From assembly GCA_026874595.1 (NCBI GenBank), contig CM049320.1, positions 4,961,464 through 5,025,463 of the forward strand: 64,000 bases of DNA, written 5' to 3'. The translations under genes and the position numbers were made by a program. The DNA is from Sipunculus nudus. Its lineage: Eukaryota > Annelida > Sipuncula > Golfingiida > Sipunculidae. This document shows positions 58,401 through 64,000 of the stretch, piece by piece. The first letter of the stretch is position 1. Each line of letters begins with the position of its first letter. Under the pieces are notes generated by a model. It did not search any database. It was given only the letters and a program-made list of their open reading frames with translations, and was not told the origin of the DNA.

Positions 58401-59891
58401 CTCTGATATCTGTTCAAAGGTCTCGTGCCCATGGCCCAGGAAGATTTCTTTACGATAATCCCTATTCAGGTGGCCATCTTGCTCCATGCGCACTCCTTCC
58501 AAGTGATCTGGAGGTTGAAGGTCATCTATTTTTAGCGACTGTTTAACATTGGGTACTTCTAACCTTGGTTGTTCAGCCCTGTTTGGTAAAAGCTCCCCAA
58601 TAGGTCCATTTTTATCGTTATCCATGGGGCCCCTTATTTGTTGGTCTCCAGCTTCATTAAGGACCTGGTTTGGAAATCTACCGGGCTGCTGCATTTGGTT
58701 TTCATTCTGTTCGTTTCCTAAGTTTGCCTGGCCAGGAGGTGCAGGTTGAAGCTGCATGACATCACCTCCGACCTGAGCATCCTCTTTACCGAAGTCGCCC
58801 GGTGCTGCCATCTGCATGTTCTCTGCTTGTTCTCCACCTTGTTGCTGACGCAGCTGGTTGGGTTGTAACACAGGCATGTTTGCCACGGGATTCACTTGAC
58901 CTGGCACTTCTTGCTGGTTCCCATCATTCTGTGCGGCGTTCTGAAAAAACGTATCTTGTGCCTTGACTGGCTGGTCTACATTAAATCCAAGGGGCACAAC
59001 AGGAGGATCAGCATCCTGCCTGTTAACATCTTGGTACGTGTTAAAACCACGTTGACCACCCTGCTGTAGTCCTCCAAAATTCTCTTGCTGAACAACTGGT
59101 GCTCCTATGTTACCTTGCTGCTGGACAGCAGGCAACCCATCTTGTTGCTGGGCAACTGGAAACCCACCTTGTTGCTGAGCAACTGGAAACCCACCTCGTT
59201 GCTGAGCAACAGGAAATCCACCAGGTTGCTGTGCAACTTGTAATTCACCTTGTTGCTGGGGATAAGGAAACCCACCTTGTTGCTGGGCAGCAGGAAATCC
59301 ACCTTGTTGCTGGGCAACTGGCACACCCAGGTTTGTTTGTTGCTGGGCAACAGGAAATCCAGCTTGTTGCTGGCCAGCTTGTAAACCTAAATTTCCTTGT
59401 TGCTGGATATTGGGAACACCAGCATTTTGTTGAAACCCAGTTTGCTGAAATCCCTTTAAACTATCTAATTGTTGCAATTTCTGTATTCTCTGCAGTGTAT
59501 CTTTGGCCAAATCAAGATTAGCTCTGACATTATCCATTTTTATACCCTGGTTTTGTTGTTGATCAGCCACATTCAAATTCCCATCATTCACTGGAGGTAA
59601 GAAATTTCCTACATTTTGCGGCACATGCCTCTGAATCCCTGCCACATTACCACCTGCAAAATCCACCTGCTGGGGCAGGGCAGCTGGTCCTTCTGCAGGG
59701 TTATTTGGTGCATTAACATTGATGCCAAACCCACCTGCTGGCAGGTTTTGCTGCAGCTGTTCTTGAGCAAGGTCGTTCCTCGCGTTAAGGAAACCATCAT
59801 CAACTGGAAAATTCTTCCTAAGTACTGGCGGGGCATAACACATCCCTGCCCATGTCGTTATAATGAAAAATTTGAATAAGTAGACAAGCAT
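34241..59891 (-). CDS. SDF4: Cab45/SDF4-like EF-hand secretory protein with Gln-rich N-terminal expansion
   Basis: Six exons (58363-59891, 47857-47993, 46828-46941, 35595-35753, 34919-35094, 34241-34417) join in frame into 764 codons. The start is the first ATG (59889-59891) after an in-frame TAA at 59934-59936; the first 20 residues form a hydrophobic signal peptide ending CYA. Residues about 25-465 are Gln/Pro/Gly/Asn-rich. From about 470 the protein aligns with 45 kDa calcium-binding protein: DHLEGVRMEQDGHLNRDYRK versus human DHLEPVKLERDGHVNREFHQ. EF-hand loops at 512-523, 551-562, a degenerate one near 607-621, then 647-658, 692-703 and 728-739. The end GSKMVDTARNFHDEF parallels human GSKLVDYARSVHEEF. 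Known role of the family: luminal Golgi Ca2+ binding and cargo sorting. HDEF may aid retention (inference). The protein is about twice the usual length (human 362 residues). Confidence 0.92.
34418..35594 (-). other. SDF4-like introns 4 and 5
   Basis: Introns 34418-34918 and 35095-35594, AT-rich, with nothing recognisable besides splice sites. Confidence 0.45.
34919..35094 (-). CDS. SDF4: SDF4-like exon 5: EF-hands 4 and 5
   Basis: Acceptor tttacag at 35095, donor TTAGAG/gtgagt at 34918. It encodes DRNGDSVITEDEFAALPPGE, VVEEEWREMDRVWVEERRQE and FRTQIDLDKDGQVDAKELE. Both loops keep acidic residues at positions 1, 5 and 12; compare human DLDQDGDKQLSVPEFISLPV. Confidence 0.94.
35595..35753 (-). 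CDS. SDF4: SDF4-like exon 4: degenerate EF-hand 3
   Basis: Acceptor gtgtttcag at 35754, donor CTTG/gtaaat at 35594. It encodes KDLLVHYRFHWSDADTVPQD, NKLDMEEFKTFRHPEASKHT and SNRMVKDILDNL, matching human RWYQADSPPADLLLTEEEFL and [20 protein letters not shown]. The third loop lacks the regular DxDxDG spacing, as in vertebrate Cab45. Confidence 0.92.
35795..36140. repeat. Imperfect ATC/TCA trinucleotide microsatellite
   Basis: Clustered atcatcatc tracts (35803-35980) decay into related sequence up to about 36140, 40 bp inside the intron beyond SDF4-like exon 4. It creates open frames on both strands (long Ser/Ile/Met runs) that are not genes. Confidence 0.85.
36141..38490 (-). other. SDF4-like intron 3, part without intact elements
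   Basis: Mostly unique-looking sequence. At 37740-37960 are two diverged copies of the ggcaccaccagtcttgta-type unit also seen at 25560-26050. At 38040-38300 a short diverged repeat contains gagtgaactcttgacctg three to four times. No gene is supported. Confidence 0.4.
38491..41160 (+). mobile_element. Helentron-like element, complete
   Basis: The 5' end aacaagggacccatgggtca at 38491 carries the subterminal GCTCAGCTG; the 3' end at 41128-41160 has a hairpin (AGCTCAGATGACT/AGTCAGCTGAGCT) and stops at CTAA. The first 785 bp match the window's left end inverted. Two related units of about 660 bp follow (from 39840 and 40505), then a GGACAGACGG-type microsatellite (41045-41117). Length 2.7 kb, no transposase ORF. 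Confidence 0.65.
41530..42540. repeat. Degenerate tandem repeat, about 178-bp units
   Basis: Strings like cttcccataactcagccaaaa recur at about 41545, 41722, 41900 and 42210, each followed by a cactgaa/accattt-type segment. Four diverged units within intron 3 of the SDF4-like gene. A caggtggcaccacc motif at 42083 links it to the other element families. Confidence 0.55.
42790..44130. mobile_element. CpG-rich element with terminal inverted repeats
   Basis: The left end atatactgtagattcagaaa (about 42791) and the right end, inverted, atatactgtagatccagata (about 44127) begin imperfect inverted repeats that continue with cgtggttttcgtgg-type and cacgaattc-type strings. The 1.3-kb interior is strikingly CpG-rich (accgcgattaccgcgggacg; ccggcacgtgtcggtcacgg) compared with the AT-rich, CpG-poor surroundings. 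No recognisable transposase. It could be a young DNA transposon derivative or a CpG island captured between repeats. Confidence 0.6.
44407..46621 (+). mobile_element. Helentron-like element, complete
   Basis: The 5' end aaacaagggaaccatgggtc at 44407; the 3' hairpin and GTCAGGTGAGCTAA at 46608-46621. It contains two related units of about 600 bp (from 45380 and 45970) similar to those at 39840-41040, the GGACAGAC-type microsatellite at 46527-46575 and a G-run at 45147. Same family and orientation as 38491-41160; 2.2 kb. Confidence 0.63.
46828..46941 (-). CDS. SDF4: SDF4-like exon 3
   Basis: Acceptor acattacag at 46942, donor AAAG/gtagga at 46827. It encodes YITWEEFQLQFMVAKGLSED and VAKELGSDMEKLPLNRK, completing EF-hand 2; human counterpart is HVSWDEYKVKFLASKGHSEK. 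Phases match on both sides. Confidence 0.93.
46942..47856 (-). other. SDF4-like intron 2, GC-AG type
   Basis: A 915-bp intron that must start with GC (GATG/gcaagt) to keep the EF-hand frame and ends attacag. GC-AG introns are a known minority class. A short TA repeat lies at 47080-47090; no other element is recognised. Confidence 0.75.
47857..47993 (-). CDS. SDF4: SDF4-like exon 2: EF-hand 1 and first half of EF-hand 2
   Basis: Acceptor tttccctcag/GGCTGAC at 47993 continues the CT from exon 1 as Leu. It encodes ADGDEDGYISELELEDWIIQ and KIKEHFDQAAEENENVF, then SALDSDND. The end is GATG/gcaagt: only this GC donor keeps the EF-hand loop DSDNDG/YITWEE in frame with exon 3; the GT two bases further on would shift the frame. 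The first 30 nt of this exon plus 17 nt of intron are the unit of the large array next to it. Confidence 0.93.
47964..49008 (-). repeat. 47-bp splice-acceptor minisatellite, exon-proximal block
   Basis: About 22 tandem copies. On the minus strand each unit is tatattgtttccctcag (17 nt of intron) followed by 30 nt equal to the start of exon 2, encoding ADGDEDGYIS. The first copy is the real exon 2 edge. Most copies here carry the exon-like form ccgtcagcc (plus strand). Several have a local variant with gccatggatcc and tatccacatc recurring near 48350, 48490 and 48640, a three-unit higher-order repeat. Confidence 0.97.
49009..50631 (-). mobile_element. Helitron-like element inserted in the splice-acceptor array
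   Basis: Read on the minus strand it starts near TATCGCCAGACATAGTC (50631 downward) and ends with the hairpin GGCACCTGCGGTGCC, nine bases, then CTAG (49009-49012). Hairpin plus CTAG is the classic Helitron 3' end. Inside are about four units of about 330 bp (aacaggtggc at 49298, 49620, 49957; aataggtggc near 50287). The family is that of 14182-17546 in the opposite orientation. It splits an array unit in the tatagaa/aatatag segment. Confidence 0.72.
50631..57866 (-). repeat. 47-bp splice-acceptor minisatellite, distal block
   Basis: About 154 further copies (length divided by 47) of the same unit, continuing the array beyond the inserted element. Most keep CTCAG/GGCTGAC on the minus strand; a frequent variant reads CTCATGGCTGAC and loses the AG. 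Higher-order patterns of about 470 bp (ten units) are visible, for example copies with aatacagcc next to ccatgagggg near 52492, 52967, 53996, 54467 and 55167. One internal deletion junction is at 56953. Not a CRISPR array: there are no unique spacers. Confidence 0.97.
57867..58362 (-). other. SDF4-like intron 1, donor-side end with an inverted-repeat copy
   Basis: Between the array and the exon 1 donor. Positions 57905-58085 carry a dispersed repeat with gggactgggcaaaagcagtc and gacaggtggtctttcagaca, whose inverted partner lies at 60385-60578 on the other side of exon 1. The remainder is AT-rich. Confidence 0.6.
58363..59891 (-). CDS. SDF4: SDF4-like exon 1: signal peptide, Gln-rich region, start of Cab45 domain
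   Basis: One 1529-nt exon encodes 509 residues and ends TTC TCA CT/gtgagt (donor GT at 58361-58362). Order: signal peptide 1-20; a region with QEQLQQNLPAGGFG and a possible coiled segment (NLDLAKDTLQRIQKLQQLDS); nine-residue repeats of the type GGFPVAQQQ; a further Gln/Asn/Pro-rich part (QQQGGEQAENMQM, NENQMQQPGRFP); then the conserved Cab45 entry ending KKLRDIFS. A GTG 18 nt upstream keeps the frame but is not a start. Long minus- and plus-strand ORFs overlapping it are shadows of the repeat. Confidence 0.92.
59105..59420 (-). repeat. 27-bp coding minisatellite (GGFPVAQQQ repeats)
   Basis: Within SDF4 exon 1, about ten copies of a 27-bp unit encode a nine-residue repeat: GGFPVAQQQ with variants GGFPAAQQQ, GGFPYPQQQ and DGLPAVQQQ. 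Units keep the reading frame; a few spacer residues (TNLGVPVA, GNLGLQAG) interrupt the array. The composition resembles elastic or matrix-type Gln-rich repeats, but no function can be assigned. Confidence 0.9.
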
Positions 59892-60384
59892 AGTGTTGTT
59901 GGGGTGCACCTGCAGTTCGTGGTTATAATTCTGTTATGCACTAAATACCTTGTCTTCTTTTAAATGTTCTGAAGGGTTGAAACAAATGATGTTAAGTCAG
60001 TTCATTCAACTGCTGTCAGTCATGGGAAGCACCACTCTCATTGGTTCATAACATTATCAGTGCAAACATCATCTGAAAAAACAAGAATTTGTTGAAGTTC
60101 ATCAAAGAGATATTAAAACTTTACATAACAAATTCTGCTTAAGAGTCCAGTGACACCAAAGAATGTAGAAATAAACAAAAACCCAGGAATTTTTTAAACA
60201 CTTTCCCTAAGTGCAAATTGTATAAATTAATATTGTTGACTGATAAGTAAGCCACACAATAGAGGTAGGGCACAGCCTAGCAGTCAGGGCATTGACCCAC
60301 AGATCTATACAAGTGTCTCCTTGGTTGAAACCCTGCCTCAAGGGTAAAATTGTGAATCTTTATAGTACCTCAGAGATTTCCACT
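59892..60384 (-). other. SDF4-like 5' UTR region; possible tRNA-derived SINE
   Basis: On the minus strand an acceptor-like cttgttttttcag ends near 60073, so a 5' UTR intron is possible. At 60262-60350 the plus strand reads like a decayed tRNA-derived SINE head: cctagcagtcagggcattga (A-box-like) and, about 45 bp on, ggttgaaaccctgcc (B-box-like). Both readings are tentative. Confidence 0.35.
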
Positions 60385-60578
60385 AATACACTGGAACCTA
60401 TCTGAAAGACCACCTATCTAATAAGACCACCTGTCTATGAAGACCACTCTTAAGGGAACCAAAAGTGTTCACATTGGTTATAACTGACCTGTCTAATAAG
60501 ACAACATGTGAAATACTTAAAGACCACTTTTGGCCAGTCCCACTGCTAGTTTTTTATTACACAGGTTTTACTGTGCAT
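60385..60578 (+). repeat. Dispersed repeat, inverted partner of 57905-58085
   Basis: It contains ctgaaagaccacctatctaa and aagaccacttttggccagtc, which match the reverse complement of the copy at 57905-58085 over about 180 bp with moderate divergence. The ends cactggaacct and ggttttactgtg look like imperfect terminal inverted repeats, so a small MITE is plausible. Confidence 0.6.
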
Positions 60579-60675
60579 TAATAAAACATCTTGACTTAAG
60601 ATCACTCTGCAAATATATGACCTGAAATCCGGATGGCTTGGTCCTTTATTCAAAAGATAGGCAATGGATTTCTTA

Positions 60676-63234
60676 AACAAGGGACCTATGGGTCATGTCG
60701 CTCAACTGCATTAGAGAACACTTTCATGTAATGACCTGTGTGTGGTAGGATCTCTGTTTTCTGGGTAGTTTTTATAAAGGATCAAGGGAGTATCCTTATG
60801 TAATGATGTCAGATTTTGGAATAGGCTCCTTTAAGTAATTATAATTTACTTTAGAATAAAACCCTGGATGAGACATCAGAGGATACCAGATTCCACAAAC
60901 TAGACGAGTTATATGTACAATACTCTGATGGCCTAAATATATACATATATCAAATAAATAATACCTATAAACTTCAGTGCTTCTGCTGTTCATTCAAATC
61001 TACACACCAAACTGGCAAACAGTCTTTATGATATTTTCAAAACTTATATTTACTCAGATGAGCGGCTGTTTGTATTATAATTTTTTATCATATTTTAGAA
61101 GTTTTAAAAAGATAATAAATTTTCAATTCGGACTCAAAAACATAAAACAAATGAATTGTATTGTTATTTATCATTAATATGACTCATATAATCCCTAAAA
61201 TTACAGAACACCTGCAATTCACTTGTTAATTTTTAAATGACTAAAATTAATATCATTCTCATTTTTGGCCCAGTGCCAATGCCCTGATGGCTGTATTTGA
61301 CAATCTGGCATTTGCAAACAATAATGATCAAGAGAAACCGGTAGACAGAATTTTTTATGCAATGCACCAAGTCCAGTTCTGTCAACACAGCCATGAAAAC
61401 ATTCCACTGATCTAATATAAATTTACATTATGTTGGTGTGTCTTCACCCAACCATATCATGCTAATGTTGTCCATAGATCTGGAAACAGATATGTCTTTA
61501 CAACTTGGCTTGATATTGTGAGGTTATGAATTATGGAGCTCCACATTTGCCAGCCACACCTATGTATCTGTACAGAAAAACATACATCCAATAAATCATG
61601 TATTGTGGCCCACATATATATGTCAAAAGTTACAAAAGGAAGTGGGAAAAATACTGTTTGTGTATAGGGTTGTTCCAGGTACATGTTTTATGTGATTCAT
61701 GTACATGTTTGTTTGCTTTTAATTATAAGTTTAAGTTTTACATACCTCCAAAAGATTTTAATGACTTTTTCATGACTTTTATGAAATGCTATAGACATGA
61801 TTCAAATATTAGGGATCCTGCTTGATACCTTATGAATAAGTGATCCCATGTGCACGCAAAAATGGAATGAAGATTTCTCTGATATGTTTAATACTGTAGA
61901 ATATATCTATTTATCCTTCTGTTCATTTGGTTCATGTTTTCCAATGCAAATTTCCTCTGCTTTACAGATGATGTTGTAAACAGGTGAAAGATAAAAGATG
62001 ATATATCTAAGTGAATGTTTACTTATAATCTATTTACTATTAGACCCAAAGATTAGGAGAAATTCATAGGAGATAGAGATGAAAAGCTAAAGTCTATAAA
62101 TATTTATCTGGATGCAAAGTAAGATCCAGCTGACTTAACAAGGCTGCTTACTTGGTAGATGTGACCGCTCTTTCTACATAGGATTTGGTAGGATTATATC
62201 TAGAGGAGAAACAAATTTATTTTGGCAACTGTATGATTATGTAACTGCCAGTGAGCTTATATTTTGCAATTGAAAATGCATATATTACAACTGACACTGT
62301 ATATTACAAATGACTTTGGATATTTTACAAATGACAATGTGTAAATACAACTGAGATTTTTTACTTTACAACTGACACAGTGGACTTTCCAAGTGATACA
62401 GTGCACTTATAGTGTGTACTTTACAAATGACACAGTGCACTTTTCAAGTGATTCAGTGCACTGACAGTGTGTACTGTACAACTGACACAGTGCACTTTCC
62501 AAGTGATGCAGTGCACTGACAGTTTGTACTGTACAACTGACACAGTGCACTTTCCAAGTGATACAGTGCACTGACAGTGTGTACTTTACAACTGACACAA
62601 GTGCTCTTTCCAAGTGATGCAGTGCACTGATGGTGTGTACTTCACAACTGACACAGTGCACTTTCCAAGTGATACGGTGCACCATACTCAATAAATCTGA
62701 ACTATTCTGCATGCAGACCAATTTGATCAAAAGCATAATTGTCCTGGTTTCAGGACTGATATCACCAGTAATATATTAGTGTGATGCTACACATGATATT
62801 ACACACATCCACTACCTTCCCTGGTTTGTCAGACCTGCTCATTATTGTATGGTTCCGCATGTCTCTGGTAAGCGTATAACACAAACAGTCATTAAGTAAG
62901 AATTTTTTATTTAGTCCATTAGTCACCTTGTCTGAGGCTTTGTCTATTATGGTGATGATGGAGGAGAGTCCTGACTTTCAGGTTTAAATATTCCATTGTA
63001 ATGGATTTAAGATATAGATGAATGATATGTCTAATTAATTACTACAAATATTAAGATATATATGTACATATATGTGATGTGCACTTTTTGTTCCTAGAGC
63101 CTGCCTAAAACCCATTTTAGACAGGACAGTTTTAAGCAGGTTAAAATTGCCTAAAACTTACCGACCGTGTTGATAAAAGACCATTGGACAAAAGACAATC
63201 ACTATAGTTCAGATGACTTAGTCAGCTGAGCTAA
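60676..63234 (+). mobile_element. Old Helentron-like element upstream of the SDF4-like gene
   Basis: A 5' terminus aacaagggacctatgggtca at 60676 and a 3' hairpin ending GTCAGCTGAGCTAA at 63221-63234 delimit 2.6 kb. The ends are more diverged than in the other copies, and most of the interior is not shared with them. It could alternatively be two unrelated solo ends. Confidence 0.4.
62340..62695. repeat. Minisatellite of about 56 bp with paired GTGCAC motifs
   Basis: Five to six copies with the pattern actgacacagtgcactttcc, then aagtgatgcagtgcactgac, then agtgtgtact, at about 56-bp spacing from 62360. Each unit has two AGTGCACT palindromes about 23 bp apart. The 109-residue minus-strand ORF across it is a repeat artefact. 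Confidence 0.85.
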
Positions 63235-64000
63235 TAATTGATAATTATCGATCATCAGTGTTTTTATATTTCCATCATTGAATATGTTTTTTCAACTGAT
63301 ACCTACCACTAATAGAGAGAAGTCTTAATGTGTATAGTATATATATACCTGCTCAAATCTTGACCTTAGTTGGAAGAAATAACTTAAAATTCATGACATA
63401 AAAGTATATATTTCATCACCAGTGCAGAAAACCCTCATTATGGACACACTTTTGTCATAGGTACTTCCATATAATACACACATTTAAGATGTAATGTTTA
63501 ACAGCAGACCCACAGGTCTTTGACCCAGTGTACTTAAAGGGGCCCAATCACCTATAAAGCATGTTGAATTAACACGAAAAATAGCTTCTTCCCTTTAAAA
63601 TAAATCTGTACCTGGCAGGTACTACCAGCCAAAATATTTCCTTGGAACTGTTTGCTTACTCCTGTATAAAAGTGTTAAAAATAGTGTATCAGGTGCGATC
63701 ACAGGTGTCAACATAAACACTGTGTGTGGGTCCATGTGCATTGGAGAGCCATAACAGGTGTCAATCAGGAGATGCCTCAACTGAATTGGCCAAAAAAAAT
63801 GTAATACATGTTCCCGCTGGCTAAAACATCACATGTTGAGGTTCATATTCAGATCTCTGGTCATGTGGCTTTGTATTGGTAAACATACACACATGGACTG
63901 TGTTTACCAACACACAGAGCCATAACAAGGTGTTAAACAGCCTTGTGCGAGGTACTGAGACTGTGAGCTGGGGTGGTTTTGCTGGGAAACTTTTGTATAA
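63235..64000. other. Right flank, nothing recognised
   Basis: AT-rich sequence to the window edge with no supported gene. The promoter and first exon(s) of the SDF4-like gene may lie here or beyond, but no core promoter motif can be defended. Confidence 0.35.

Noticed and set aside
59099-59521. 140-residue plus-strand ORF (HLVAGQQE-type repeats)
   Set aside because: Antisense shadow of the GGFPVAQQQ coding repeat of SDF4 exon 1, which has homology, a signal peptide and matching splice phases on the minus strand.
59892-59909. Upstream GTG as the start of the SDF4-like protein
   Set aside because: Non-AUG, and no ATG lies between the in-frame TAA at 59934-59936 and 59891. The ATG at 59889-59891 gives a compact signal peptide.
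62407-62736. 109-residue minus-strand ORF with HHLE/SVHCITWKVHCVS repeats
   Set aside because: Directly generated by the 56-bp minisatellite; no homology recognised.

Overview
The window is animal nuclear DNA: AT-rich, intron-rich and dense in old repeats, with no bacterial gene organisation. Two protein genes can be assembled exon by exon. The repeat types (Helitron/Helentron-like elements carrying internal tandem arrays, a terminal-inverted-repeat element with a bivalve-like end) suggest a mollusc, probably a bivalve. That assignment is inference from repeat style, not from a marker gene.

Left part, + strand, 1176-20628: the last 16 exons of a condensin I subunit D2 gene (NCAPD2/CAP-D2). 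They join in one frame into about 830 C-terminal residues; the upstream exons lie left of the window. Introns hold a Helentron-like element (3367-4962), a 52-bp minisatellite that repeats the exon end and its splice donor (8216-8580), and a 3.4-kb Helitron-like element whose 289-bp units carry dense nuclear-receptor-type motifs (14182-17546). Downstream are a CCAAT-box cluster (22020-22335) and nested repeat elements (23449-28258).

Right part, - strand, 59891 down to 34241: a complete six-exon gene for a Cab45/SDF4-type secretory-pathway EF-hand protein, 763 residues, ending in HDEF. It carries an unusual Gln/Pro/Gly-rich N-terminal half of over 400 residues, all in exon 1. The two genes are convergent. 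The 4.7 kb downstream of the SDF4 stop (29510-34240) is almost repeat-free and may be a very long 3' UTR.

The most striking structure is in the first SDF4 coding intron. A 47-bp unit, made of the last 17 intron bases and the first 30 exon bases of exon 2 (a 3' splice site plus the start of an EF-hand calcium loop), is repeated roughly 175 times over 8.3 kb, interrupted once by a Helitron-like element. NCAPD2 shows the mirror case, with seven tandem copies of a 5' splice site. In both genes the authentic site is at the exon-proximal edge, and use of any other copy shifts frame or meets a stop. Other SDF4 introns contain full-length Helentron-like elements (38491-41160, 44407-46621), a CpG-rich element with terminal inverted repeats (42790-44130) and a GC-AG intron.

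No tRNA, rRNA, CRISPR or viral gene was recognised. Promoters of both genes are outside the window or not identifiable.
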